Shown: positions 25,764 through 34,437, counted from the stretch's first letter. The stretch is DNA of 64,000 nt from an uncultured Metabacillus sp. (GCF_947503125.1 NZ_CANNCR010000010.1:1-64000), one strand, 5' to 3'. Numbers and translations: made by a program. Notes: generated from the sequence alone by a model not told the origin.

Positions 25764-26858
25764 TTAATCATGGTCTCTCGGTATATCCATCATATACACG
25801 GCATTTCTTAAATCATCATTCCTAATATGCGTATATATCATCGTTGTCTGTATCGACGAATGTCCTAATTGCCTTCTTAATTTAGGTACATCATTAATTT
25901 CCGAATGATATCTTGTAGCAAACGAATGTCTTAATTTATGTACAGATAATGCGGGTTTTCCAAATGCTTTGGCGTATTTTTCAATCATTTTCTCAATAGA
26001 GCGTGCTGTTAAGCGTCTTGATTTTCCTTTTGGCCCCATTGGAGCTGCCACAAACAATGCTTTGTTATTCTTATCTACATTATAGCGTTTTTCTCTGATT
26101 TTTAAGTATTCTTGGAGATCATCCATAGCAATTTTGCTAAAGAATACGTATTGTTCTTTATTTCCTTTTCGAATCACTCGTGCAGAATATTTGCTAAAAT
26201 CAATATCATCTAAATCCAGGTTTACAAGCTCTGATAGCCTTAGTCCTGAGCCTAAAATTAATGAAATAATCGCAATATCCCGTTCCTGATTGAGTTTATA
26301 AAAGTTTTGCAGTTTCTTATTATCCTGGCTGGTTTCACCGTAATCATGTGCAACAAACCGGCGAAATCTTTCGTATTCATCTCCAAGTAAAATTTTTCCC
26401 TCCATTTTATTAGCGATCGTTTCCATGCTTTCCTTAATTTCATTGAATTCAATTTTCGCCATCACATTTCGCTGAATATAGGGCTTTAAATCTTTTGTTT
26501 CGGCAATGTTTTGTAAGTAATTAAAAAGAGATTTTAACGCTGATAACTTACGATTAACGGTGATTTCTTTATTATTTAACTCATATTCAAGTGCATACAA
26601 AAAGCCTTCAACTTGCTGAACTGTCAGTTTCTCTAGAAGATCTAAAGGAATATTCTTAGGTTCATCAGTAAAGAGCTGCTCTGAAACGATCCAATTAAAG
26701 AAAATTTTATAGTCGTGACAATAATTAAGTAGCGATGCTGCAGAAAGCTTTCTGCGTTTATGGTCGACATATTCTTCAACATACCATGGCAATTCTTTAA
26801 GTAATAATTTTAGTTTTTTGTAATGTTGTTGCTGAGATTCACTTGCTATAATAACCAC
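25764..26858 (-). CDS. xerS: Tyrosine recombinase XerS
   Basis: This 364-residue site-specific recombinase has an N-terminal SAM-like core-binding domain (ELPWYVEEYVDHKRRKLSAASLLNY) and a complete catalytic set: R207 (GSGLRLSEL), K231 (VIRKGNKEQ), H307-x-x-R310 (HKLRHSFAT), H333 (LGHSSIQTT) and nucleophile Y342 (MIYTH). The sequence (KILLGDE, WYVEEY, FFNWIV) is closest to XerS, the single recombinase of streptococci and lactococci, rather than XerC/D. The start is unclear: the GTG at 26858 overlaps GAGGTGG, the best ribosome-binding site, so a rare ATT at 26852 is possible. Its 3' end is 33 bp from the dif-like site. Confidence 0.92.
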   Translation of the reverse strand: MVIIASESQQQHYKKLKLLLKELPWYVEEYVDHKRRKLSAASLLNYCHDYKIFFNWIVSEQLFTDEPKNIPLDLLEKLTVQQVEGFLYALEYELNNKEITVNRKLSALKSLFNYLQNIAETKDLKPYIQRNVMAKIEFNEIKESMETIANKMEGKILLGDEYERFRRFVAHDYGETSQDNKKLQNFYKLNQERDIAIISLILGSGLRLSELVNLDLDDIDFSKYSARVIRKGNKEQYVFFSKIAMDDLQEYLKIREKRYNVDKNNKALFVAAPMGPKGKSRRLTARSIEKMIEKYAKAFGKPALSVHKLRHSFATRYHSEINDVPKLRRQLGHSSIQTTMIYTHIRNDDLRNAVYMMDIPRDHD

Positions 26859-26882
26859 CTCAATTCAATATTTCTAATTTAT

Positions 26883-26911
26883 ATTTTATTTTCTAATTAT
26901 TATTACGTCAA
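26883..26911 (-). promoter_or_regulatory. Sigma-A promoter of xerS
   Basis: On the minus strand TTGACG (26911-26906) is followed after 17 bp by TAAAAT (26888-26883). The -35 lies inside the palindrome at 26899-26932, which suggests control by a protein binding there. The rest of the gap up to 27161 shows no gene or other clear element. Confidence 0.6.
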
Positions 26912-26932
26912 ATTTATATTTGACGTAATAAT
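26899..26932. promoter_or_regulatory. 15-bp perfect inverted repeat over the xerS promoter
   Basis: ATTATTACGTCAAAT (26899-26913) and ATTTGACGTAATAAT (26918-26932) are exact inverted copies around a TTAT centre. It could be an operator for a dimeric repressor, possibly XerS itself or a host factor. It is not dif-like in sequence and differs from the site at 25703. Confidence 0.6.
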
Positions 26933-27161
26933 GTAATGTACACTATTAAAGTCATAAATAAAACTCTAGATCAGGCAGTTGATTAACTCTTCTTTATTCT
27001 ATACTTAGATGACAAGTAAAAGAGATCAGCCAATCAATAATGTTTTCTGTTATCCACTTTATAGTCAAATCAATAAGTATAGATATATACGGTATGACAT
27101 CAACAATTCAAGCATCGGAAGCAAACTCTTGTTAAGATTAACTATTTTCTATTTAACTAAG

Positions 27162-27893
27162 TTAGCTGCCTTTTCCTTTTGTCAGTTCCCAAATGTCCTT
27201 CAAAACGGGCATTTCTTCCTTCTCTTTTTCAGTCACTAGTTCCCATTGAATTCCCTCCGGTTTTTTATAAGGAGTGTTTGTTTGGATTAGTTCTGTTTCC
27301 GTTGCTATCCAGTCTAATGTAAGGTCATATGGATCCTTTGGAATATCTTCATTAGTCAGTTGGGTACTATGTATAGTTCCAATAACTGGTGCATCAGGAT
27401 TCCCGAGTTCCCTTATAATTGCATATTCCCTATCTGCAAACCCTTCCCCTTTGCCAACTCGTCTCCCATCCCGGTTAAGGGCAACCGAACCAACTACAAA
27501 TAAATCAATTTGCGGCATTTCTGAAAGAGGAATCTCCTTTCCATAGGATTTAATATGTGATAGGCTAGCTGCCCTCCGTTCTTCCCCTGATGGGACCCAG
27601 TCGGGTTCAACTAAGATAAATCCGGCTTTTAGTCTAGGAGTTGGAACTAACAATATTTTTCCATCTCTTAGGATTTGCGCTCTTATCGGCAGCTGGGGAG
27701 CATCAGGATTAACCTTAATAACCTTGGCTCTTTTATACTCAGGCATTGAAGTGACAAATTGACTAGCCTTTTCTGCCCCCTTAAAATTTGGAATACGATT
27801 TTTCAAAGGAAACGGGAAACGACCGAGTTTATTTTCCTCCAAAAATCTCCAAGTCCTTTCGCGTATCGTTTGTTTTGTCAATTTACTCACCAC
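27162..27893 (-). CDS. 5-formyltetrahydrofolate cyclo-ligase family protein
   Basis: This ~243-residue protein is a distant member of the 5-formyl-THF cyclo-ligase family. The family's glycine-rich substrate/nucleotide loop appears as RRVGKGEGFADREYAII, preceded by IDLFVVGSVALNRDG. Classical YqgN-type enzymes (~190 residues) convert 5-formyl-THF to 5,10-methenyl-THF with ATP. The N-terminal half here (TWRFLEENKLGRFPFPLKNRIPNFKGAEKASQF) follows the longer subfamily, for which function is not proven. It begins at tandem GTG codons after AAGGATA. It stands alone with no folate genes nearby. Confidence 0.78.
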   Translation of the reverse strand: MVSKLTKQTIRERTWRFLEENKLGRFPFPLKNRIPNFKGAEKASQFVTSMPEYKRAKVIKVNPDAPQLPIRAQILRDGKILLVPTPRLKAGFILVEPDWVPSGEERRAASLSHIKSYGKEIPLSEMPQIDLFVVGSVALNRDGRRVGKGEGFADREYAIIRELGNPDAPVIGTIHSTQLTNEDIPKDPYDLTLDWIATETELIQTNTPYKKPEGIQWELVTEKEKEEMPVLKDIWELTKGKGS

Positions 27894-28190
27894 TATCCTT
27901 CTCTTTTATTTAATTACATTTATTTTAATTTTATTTAATATGCCTTTTTTCGTTACATGTATAGTATGTAAAGAAAGGTCTGTTAAATTCGAGAATTGGG
28001 CTTAATTGAAATAATGTATTTTGTTAGAAATAATTTTTTAAAAAGTCCTTTTTCGTAATTGTATGTTAAATCAGCATATATGTCGCCCGTTATAACGTTT
28101 AATATATATAAGCGTTTTCATGTTTGGATTTATGTCTTGGAGGAAGAGACAGGATTTCATTCTGCCTCAAACTTATTTCTATGATTTATC
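27894..28190. other. Intergenic region with a weak hairpin
   Basis: About 300 bp, AT-rich. A hairpin at about 28146-28168 (GAGACAGGAT with ATTCTGCCTC, one mismatch and a G-U pair) lies downstream of the next minus-strand gene and may act as its terminator. Nothing else is supported. Confidence 0.4.
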
Positions 28191-28682
28191 CTATTTATTC
28201 CTATATTCATAGATTAGGTCCTTGAAGATTTCATTCAAATCTTTCTTCTTTTGCTTTTTTAACCATTCCACCTGGTCGATTGGCAAGTTTAATTTTAAAT
28301 TTACTGGTTCTATAGGCATTTCCACTTTTCTTATTTCGTCTAAGGTGATTCCTTCTTCTAGATTTGGAAACCATGCATCGTTTTCGTTAACGATTTTAAA
28401 ATCTGCATACTCTTTAAGGTCATCCAATTCACAGAATAAATTAAGCTGTGGCAAACCGCCTGGCAGACTTTTTACATGCATTATGGAATGGATGATCCTG
28501 CCGTCTTCGAGCTCTATTTCAATAATGAGGTTATCTTCCTTTTTGTATTTTTTTACAACAACCTCACTAACGATGAGATCCAATTCTAACGTGAATCCCA
28601 AACTCGATTCTAAGATATAAATGGCACTATTAAATACATGAATCCTTTCCCCATCAATATGGACTGACTTTACAACTACCAT
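28191..28682 (-). CDS. Uncharacterised protein of ~163 residues
   Basis: I do not recognise this family. The protein starts at ATG 28682 (MVVVKSVHIDGERIHVF...) after GGGGGAA. It appears beta-rich and acidic over residues ~1-130 (LIIEIELEDGRIIHSIMHVK, LNLFCELDDL) and ends with a basic helical tail, LPIDQVEWLKKQKKKDLNEIF. There is no signal peptide or membrane helix, so it is probably cytoplasmic. It stands alone between the cyclo-ligase-like gene and a DUF420 gene on the other strand, and the context offers no functional hint. Confidence 0.65.
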   Translation of the reverse strand: MVVVKSVHIDGERIHVFNSAIYILESSLGFTLELDLIVSEVVVKKYKKEDNLIIEIELEDGRIIHSIMHVKSLPGGLPQLNLFCELDDLKEYADFKIVNENDAWFPNLEEGITLDEIRKVEMPIEPVNLKLNLPIDQVEWLKKQKKKDLNEIFKDLIYEYRNK

Positions 28683-28685
28683 CAA

Positions 28686-28997
28686 TCGTTCCCCCGTAAG
28701 CAGTTTAATTCAATATGTATTTTTTTGATCAGCAATTAAATTAAAAATATTCTTTTCAATAATTTTTGCCCTTATTTTAACATAAAAGAGAATATAGATA
28801 TGTTAAATCTACTTTTTATCTTTTTCAAAAAGAGAAATAGCCATCATTATCTCTGTTTTACCTATACTTTTTTTAAACAATTTTTTAAATGTTTATGTCG
28901 AAATGATGACAAATACGTTCCACAGGTATAAATATATTGCTCTTTACTGATTCTTTTTTTATTCTTAAGGAAACCACTAACATCTAGGAGAAAAAAT
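28686..28997. other. Divergent intergenic region
   Basis: About 310 AT-rich bases between the minus-strand uncharacterised gene and the plus-strand DUF420 gene. It must carry both promoters, but no pair of boxes stands out from the A/T-rich background. Confidence 0.4.
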
Positions 28998-29543
28998 ATG
29001 AGCAATAATCATTCAGTAAACCAGCGAAATTACAATTCTTTAATTTGGATTCTGTCAATTGTCATTGTAGGTGTGATCGTCGGGACTTATTTCCTGCCTA
29101 AAAGCAGTACCGGAAAAATATTTGGAATTGATTTAACTGTACTGCCGTTGATGAATGCGATTTTTAACACCTTTACCTTCGTTTTTCTCGTTCTCGCTTT
29201 AGTTACAATCAAGCAAAAAAACATTAAATTGCACCGTCGTTTTATTATTGCAGCATTTACGACAACATTCCTGTTCTGTATCAGTTATCTGACCTACCAT
29301 TCAATGGCTGAATCTACAAGCTACGGTGGCGAGGGATTATTAAAGAATATCTACTATTTTGTGTTAATCACTCACATTTTCCTTGCAGCAGCAATTGTGC
29401 CTTTAGCTCTTATTACGCTAGGCAGAGGTTTAAATATGCAAGTAGAAAAGCATCGGAAAATTGCTCGCTGGACAATGCCGATTTGGCTTTATGTTAGCTT
29501 CACCGGTGTTTTGGTCTATTTTATGATTTCGCCGTATTATTAA
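28998..29543 (+). CDS. yozB: DUF420 membrane protein, YozB/CtaM-like
   Basis: This 181-residue protein has about five helices and the DUF420 pattern: LPLMNAIFNTFTFVFLVLALVTIKQKNIKLHRRFIIAAF, SYLTYHSM, and ITHIFLAAAIVPLALITL...VEKHRKIARWTMPIWLYVSFTGVLVYFM. The histidines in these helices are conserved in YozB/CtaM. CtaM is needed for assembly of heme-A cytochrome oxidases in Staphylococcus; YozB is its Bacillus homologue. It is one of the few plus-strand genes to the right of the dif-like site. The start is ATG 28998, preceded by TAGGAG. Confidence 0.85.
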   Translation: MSNNHSVNQRNYNSLIWILSIVIVGVIVGTYFLPKSSTGKIFGIDLTVLPLMNAIFNTFTFVFLVLALVTIKQKNIKLHRRFIIAAFTTTFLFCISYLTYHSMAESTSYGGEGLLKNIYYFVLITHIFLAAAIVPLALITLGRGLNMQVEKHRKIARWTMPIWLYVSFTGVLVYFMISPYY

Positions 29544-29560
29544 TAGGCTATCTACAGAGA

Positions 29561-29616
29561 AAAGACCAGAAAGTCAGTGCTTATGGAATAAGCTCTCTCT
29601 CTCTGGTCTTTCTTCA
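29561..29616. terminator. Bidirectional terminator between yozB and cntE
   Basis: AAAGACCAGA (29561-29570) pairs with TCTGGTCTTT (29602-29611), and an inner hairpin GCTTAT/ATAAGC lies within. A-run and T-run flank it. A similar element occurs at 34531-34575, on the other side of the cnt locus. Confidence 0.7.
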
Positions 29617-29673
29617 TTCTACAAAATTGCATTATTAAAATACTTTTTGATTTAATTCAGAACTAATCTCTTT

Positions 29674-30861
29674 TCATTTTACTCCGACAAATATCTTTCT
29701 GCGATCATAAGCAAAAAAGAACATCGTTACTCCTAGAATTGCACAAATCATATATATTATTGAGTATGAGTAAAGATCAGCTATCGGCCCCATGATGACA
29801 CCACCTAATGAAACACCTAAATCTGCCATTGCAATAAATAAACCAAGTAATACATTGCGATTCATCTGAGGCAGGACAAAGCTTAAATAGGTTGTTAATG
29901 TTGGATAGAGGAATGCCTGAGCCAGTCCCATTAGAATGGCACCGATATAGAAAAAGATAGCTCCACCATTTATAGAAAAGCTTACACATTGTGCAGATAC
30001 GGCTAAAAGAAGCATCGTTCCCATCATAAATGATGAATGCCATATACCGTCTGAAGGGATTTTTTTTCTTAAAGCAAAACGAGCAAAAACAACGGTACCG
30101 GCCTGGAGCATGAGATAAATAGCGGCATTAGCATTTTTTATTTGCATTGCGTACAGTGGTATAAAGGTTGTAATTGCTCCAAATACAAGGGATGCCACTA
30201 ACATCAATACACTGCATTTAAACAAAAACGGATTTTTGACTAGCTGACCAAACGATTGAAACATATTTACTTCCTGTTCAGTTTGAGTTGAAGCAGGCTG
30301 AATCTTCCCTTTATTTATTTTGGCACTATAGCCAATTACCCCTGTAAAGGCGGCAATAGCAATCATCACCACTGTAAAAGTATTCATATCCCCTGCCCGC
30401 CAAATGCCTAATGCCAATAAGGGGCCAATGATACCAGGAACATAAGAGAATAAAGAATAAAGGGAAATTCCTTGAGAACGATCCTTCTCCGGCAATGCGT
30501 CAATAATGCCTATCTGTAATGACATAGAAAAAAAGGCTGTCGACACCCCCTGCAGCATACGTGCAACTAGATAGCCTCCTAAACCGGTAATCGTATAAAG
30601 GATTAAAGCAAAGCCATTGATAATAAGAATAACGCGTAACACTTTTATCGGTCCATGCTTCTGAATAATATGACCCGCCCATGGCCGAAAGAACATTGTT
30701 GTAAACAAATATGCCCCCATAATCAAGCCAATTGTTGTATTGCTGGCTCCTAATATTTCCCCTTGTAAAGGAATAATAACGTTTAATATAGCATTGGCAC
30801 TAAAATAAAGGAGTACCAACAGATACAAACGTAAAAACGGCCAAGACATCGCTCCTCTCAA
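29674..30861 (-). CDS. cntE: Metallophore exporter of the MFS, CntE-like
   Basis: This ~395-residue, 12-helix major facilitator resembles CntE, which exports staphylopine. It shows the MFS loop GAYLFTTMFFRPWAGHIIQKHG and ends the cnt-type operon (K-L...C-D-F-E order). I keep the TTG at 30861, with GGAGGGG upstream, although ATG 30849 with AGGAGCG is possible. It appears intact even though the genes upstream are damaged. If the operon no longer makes the metallophore, this exporter may be free to decay or to take another substrate. Confidence 0.82.
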   Translation of the reverse strand: MRGAMSWPFLRLYLLVLLYFSANAILNVIIPLQGEILGASNTTIGLIMGAYLFTTMFFRPWAGHIIQKHGPIKVLRVILIINGFALILYTITGLGGYLVARMLQGVSTAFFSMSLQIGIIDALPEKDRSQGISLYSLFSYVPGIIGPLLALGIWRAGDMNTFTVVMIAIAAFTGVIGYSAKINKGKIQPASTQTEQEVNMFQSFGQLVKNPFLFKCSVLMLVASLVFGAITTFIPLYAMQIKNANAAIYLMLQAGTVVFARFALRKKIPSDGIWHSSFMMGTMLLLAVSAQCVSFSINGGAIFFYIGAILMGLAQAFLYPTLTTYLSFVLPQMNRNVLLGLFIAMADLGVSLGGVIMGPIADLYSYSIIYMICAILGVTMFFFAYDRRKIFVGVK

Positions 30862-30911
30862 TCTTTTCCCCTCCTAATCTATAATAACTTCTGCGAGTTT
30901 ATGTATTTGAT

Positions 30912-31657
30912 TCAAATGTTAATTATCATCTTTAATAGTTTTCTTGCATATTCTGACTGAACGTCCTTTAATTGTTCAATGTTGACGTTCTCTTCAATTT
31001 GACCATTTCTAAAGATAATGACTCTGTCGCAAATATAAGCCGCAGCTTGAATATCATGAGTAATAAAAATGTAACTGATATTGTAGACTTTTTTTAATTC
31101 TTTTAATAAATTAAGTACTTGTATTTGAACAGATACATCTAGAGAACTGATTGCTTCATCTAATAAAATACATTTAGGTTCTGTGGATATGGCCCTTGCA
31201 ATACACACCCTCTGAACCTCTCCTCCTGATAACTCATGGGGATACTTTTTTTATAGGAAGGATCTAAACCAACTTGATTTAATAGAAGTTCAATCTTGTT
31301 TTGCTTTTCTTTTTGCGTCTTTTTTTGAACGATTAATGGCTCCAAAATGGCTTCTTCAACTGTAAAAAAAGGATTTATGGACGATTTATAGTCCTGGAAA
31401 ACAGCACTAATGGCACCTAATCTTACTCTTTTATCCCTTACATTCTTTCCCACGAATAAAACCGTGCCATGATCCGGCTTTTCAATTCCTACTATCAAAC
31501 GTCCTAATGTGGATTTTCCACTTCCACTTTCTCCGATAATCCCAAGGCATTCACCGTTCTTGCATTCAAAACTAACATTCTTCAAAACCTGCTGTCGTTC
31601 TTTAGAAAACAAACCACCTTTTTTATAGCATTTCTCTACTGAATCAATTTTCAGCAA
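30912..31657 (-). pseudogene. cntF: Metallophore ABC transporter ATPase CntF, frameshifted
   Basis: Two overlapping frames together make one oligopeptide/nickel-type ATPase. The first (from 31657) has Walker A GESGSGKST and the Q-loop VFQDY; the second (ending 30912) has CIARAISTEPK, Walker B CILLDEAISSL and ITHD. The switch falls in a run of seven T (A on the coding strand) at 31246-31252. With one more A the text reads YKKKYPHELSGGEVQRVCIARA, restoring the ABC signature. So it is a single-base deletion in a homopolymer: a real frameshift, a slippage site or a sequencing error. Otherwise the gene is complete. Confidence 0.85.
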
Positions 31658-32468
31658 GATAACTCCTCCCCATCATTTTTTTAAAATGATTACTCAGCTC
31701 TTCTTTAGTGGATATTAAGTATTTTGTATATTCATGTTGTGCGTCTGAAAAAATAGATTGGGTATTTCCTCTTTCAATAATCTTTCCATCCTTCATGACC
31801 AAAACATAATCAGCGATCTTTTTTACAACGCCTAAATCGTGAGAAACAAAGATCATCGAGCAGTCCATTCTTTCTCTTACTTTAATAAATTGTTCAACAA
31901 CCTCAAATTGTGAGATTGTATCTAACGATGTTGTCGGTTCATCGGCGATCATTATGTCGGGCTCTAATACGAATCCCAATGCAATCATCATTCGCTGGAG
32001 CATCCCACCCGATAGCTGGTATGGATACTTATTCAAAATTTCTGATGGATTTTTCAGCATGACGCTTTCCATGGCATTTTTTATTTTTCCATCGATTACG
32101 TTATGGTTCCAGCCGAAATGTTGAGAAAGTGTTTCCTTTACATGAATACCAATTACACAAGAAGGATCAAAAGCACTCATCCCATTTTGCATAATCATAT
32201 AAAGGTTTCTTCCCCTTTTCCTTCTCATCTCTTTTTCGGATAGATGGTTTAAATTTTCTCCATTAAATAGAATGTCTCCTGATTGGCGAAGCGAGGATGT
32301 ATTCAATCTCATAATAGACTTGCAAGTCACAGACTTCCCGCTTCCGCTTTCACCTACAATGGCCAGACAGCTTCCTTGCTTTAGTTTGAATGAACTATTA
32401 TAGATAATCTCATTACCGGATTTAACATCCCGTATGTTCAAATTTTTAACTTCTAATATATTCATCAT
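31644..32468 (-). CDS. cntD: Metallophore ABC transporter ATPase CntD
   Basis: This ~274-residue ATPase of the DppD/OppD type has Walker A GESGSGKS, signature LSGGMLQR, Walker B IMIADEPTTSLD and H-loop VSHD. In the cnt operon CntD and CntF form the heterodimeric motor for uptake of the staphylopine-metal complex through CntB/CntC. Here the permease genes are lost, so CntD probably has no partner. It overlaps both neighbours by a few bases (ATGA with the upstream gene, 14 bp with cntF). Confidence 0.83.
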   Translation of the reverse strand: MMNILEVKNLNIRDVKSGNEIIYNSSFKLKQGSCLAIVGESGSGKSVTCKSIMRLNTSSLRQSGDILFNGENLNHLSEKEMRRKRGRNLYMIMQNGMSAFDPSCVIGIHVKETLSQHFGWNHNVIDGKIKNAMESVMLKNPSEILNKYPYQLSGGMLQRMMIALGFVLEPDIMIADEPTTSLDTISQFEVVEQFIKVRERMDCSMIFVSHDLGVVKKIADYVLVMKDGKIIERGNTQSIFSDAQHEYTKYLISTKEELSNHFKKMMGRSYLAEN

Positions 32469-33484
32469 TTATTTGCCGCCTCTTTTTCTTGAAACTTAAT
32501 CTTAGAGGTTTCCAGTTTTTCCTCGAGTTCCGATTTTGAGGTTACAAGTTTAGGATCTAAAGCAACTTGAAGTGCATCCGATAAAAAATGAAAAGCAGAT
32601 ACGATCAAAACAATGGCTAAACCAGGTGCAGCCATTAGCTCTGGTCTCGTAAACATAACTTCTCTCGCTTCATTTAACATCATCCCCCATTCAGCATTTG
32701 GGGCTTGGATTCCTAAACCCAAAAAGGAAAACCCTGAAATTTGCAGGATCATTGATCCAATAGAGCTGCTTGAAATAACAGCGATATCCGAAAATGTAAC
32801 AGGAATAAGATTCCCATATCTCATCGCAACAACGACATGTTCATTCGTCATTGTATGTAATTGATCCAATATGTCATATTTTTGTTCAACAGTAGAACTA
32901 AAAATGATATGTGTAACATCTTTTGTAAAATCCAGATTTTCCACTAATTCTTTTGCTAATCTTATATTTAATCCCTTTCCTAATTTCTCTACTACGTTTA
33001 ATCCAAGTTGAATGGCCTCATCATCAATATCAATCCCGACAACCTCTGCTCCTGTTCGCTTAGCAATTAACAATAATGTCATCGGGAATGAACCTGAGCC
33101 TACTAATAATACTTTTGATTCAGAAGTAATTTGAAAACTGCCGAATTCTTTTTCAATACATGATTCGATATTTTTGAAGTAATCAGTCATGTCTGCATAT
33201 CCATTCAGCAGCTTTAAAGCACGATATTTCTCCATAATAGCCACACAAAGTGACGATTTTTTTCTTAAATCCGCTACAAGCTGAATGAATCCACTGGATT
33301 CTTGCTGTTCAAGTTGTTCCCACGCTTCTCTATTATTCTCGTTTGTAATAAATTTTGAATAGTCATCTATTAAAATCTCTAACTCTGAACAATGATTGAT
33401 TGTATGATCGTATCGTCCTGATAATTCATCAAATTTTTCTGAAAACTCGCTTAAACATTCCTGAAACGTTTTTAATGCATTCAA
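32465..33484 (-). pseudogene. cntL'-'cntC deletion fusion (nicotianamine-synthase-like front, permease end)
   Basis: One open frame of 339 codons joins two unrelated gene parts. Residues 1-~225 match CntL, the nicotianamine-synthase-like enzyme that adds aminobutyrate to D-histidine (VLLVGSGSFPMTLLLIAKRTGAEVVGIDID, THIIFSSTVEQKYDILDQL, VVVAMRYGN). Residues ~226-312 match the C-terminal transmembrane part of the permease CntC (FSDIAVISSSSIGSMILQISGFSFLGLGIQAP, EWGMMLNEAREVMF, FHFLSDALQVALDPK). The junction is at about 32810. A single in-frame deletion that removed the end of cntL, all of cntM, cntA and cntB and the start of cntC explains it. The product is unlikely to be functional. Confidence 0.85.
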
Positions 33485-33489
33485 TCATT

Positions 33490-34344
33490 TCACCTCACTA
33501 TATTGTTTTGATTAACATCAATAAAAGCTTTGCCTTGTGCTACAATTCCAACAGCTCCTTCAATACTAAGACTTGTTATTTCCTCTATATCATAAGTAGC
33601 AAAAACATTAATCGTACCTCCGGGCTGCTTAATCTTTGCAACAATTTCCCCTTTCTTCTTCCAAGCAAGATAGGCTCCAATAGAGGCAGTACCAGAACCA
33701 CACCCCCTTTCCCAGATCATACTGTCTAAATATGGGACATAAATTAGGGGAGCCAATTCATAAGAATCCGGATTATACAATAATATGCCGATCAAGCCAG
33801 CACCTAAAGTGACTCCGAGTAACTTTGCCAATGATTGCGCTTTTTCCCTTACTGTCTTACTAAATTCATCTACTTCTATCACAATATGTATAAACTCTTG
33901 ATATCTCACGATAATGATGTTCAAATCATTGCCATCATACTTTATTGTTTTCTGTTCGATTTTTTTTGGAATGGGCATTGTAACCTGACAATAATATTCA
34001 TCTGAAGTTTTTTTCACTTGACACATAATTAACGAATCTGTTCCTGAAACCTCTAATACTATTTCCGTCAAATCATTTTGCTTTAGTCCTTTTTCAGCTG
34101 CAATCAAGGCTGCCAATGCCATACAAGCATTACCGCAAAACTCATCTCCTGCCATTTGCAGGCGGGCAGCAGCTTGTTTGTTTGCCGGTTTTGCTATAAA
34201 ACCAACTTGTTCAGCGTATACACTGTCATATGCCATCATTTTTGATGCGATGTCCTTATACTTCTCAACTGAATAATTACTTTTAACAAGAATGGTCATA
34301 TTCTGTGTTGGATTTACTTTTATAAAGTCAATTTCCTGTTTCAT
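33490..34344 (-). CDS. cntK: Histidine racemase CntK (DapF-like)
   Basis: This ~284-residue protein of the diaminopimelate-epimerase fold is like CntK, which makes D-histidine for staphylopine. Both catalytic cysteines of the family are present: the first in GDEFCGNACMALAAL (about residue 70) and the second in IWERGCGSGTASIGAYLAWKK (about residue 215). The start is ATG 34344 after AGAGGTAG. It is the first gene of the operon and ends 5 bp before the cntL'-'cntC fusion. It looks intact. A CntK gene implies an ancestral staphylopine-type rather than an L-His-based bacillopaline-type pathway. Confidence 0.85.
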   Translation of the reverse strand: MKQEIDFIKVNPTQNMTILVKSNYSVEKYKDIASKMMAYDSVYAEQVGFIAKPANKQAAARLQMAGDEFCGNACMALAALIAAEKGLKQNDLTEIVLEVSGTDSLIMCQVKKTSDEYYCQVTMPIPKKIEQKTIKYDGNDLNIIIVRYQEFIHIVIEVDEFSKTVREKAQSLAKLLGVTLGAGLIGILLYNPDSYELAPLIYVPYLDSMIWERGCGSGTASIGAYLAWKKKGEIVAKIKQPGGTINVFATYDIEEITSLSIEGAVGIVAQGKAFIDVNQNNIVR

Positions 34345-34372
34345 CACAACTACCTCTACCTTTATTTTTTAT

Positions 34373-34393
34373 AAATCGTAATGATTACTATTT
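34373..34393 (-). promoter_or_regulatory. Zur box in front of cntK
   Basis: Half-sites AAATCGTAAT and ATTACTATTT flank a central G. The Bacillus Zur consensus, as I recall it, is AAATCGTAAT-N-ATTACGATTT, so 19 of 20 defined bases match. The box lies just downstream of the promoter at 34410-34437, where bound zinc-loaded Zur would block transcription. It predicts that the operon is turned on by zinc shortage. Confidence 0.82.
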
Positions 34394-34409
34394 GATAACT
34401 TTCAAATGA

Positions 34410-34437
34410 ATTATAGCATGTTGTTAGATAATGTCAA
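34410..34437 (-). promoter_or_regulatory. Consensus sigma-A promoter of the cnt operon
   Basis: On the minus strand TTGACA (34437-34432), a 16-bp spacer and TATAAT (34415-34410) are both perfect hexamers. The start of transcription should be near 34403, directly ahead of the Zur box. Confidence 0.78.

Noticed and set aside
26899-26932. Palindrome upstream of xerS as a dif/difSL site
   Set aside because: It lacks the central 6-bp and the conserved TTATG arm, while a far better dif lies at 25703. An operator is more likely.
32465-33484. A novel bifunctional methyltransferase-permease protein
   Set aside because: Both halves match neighbouring genes of one known operon in the right order, so a deletion explains the fusion better than a new function.
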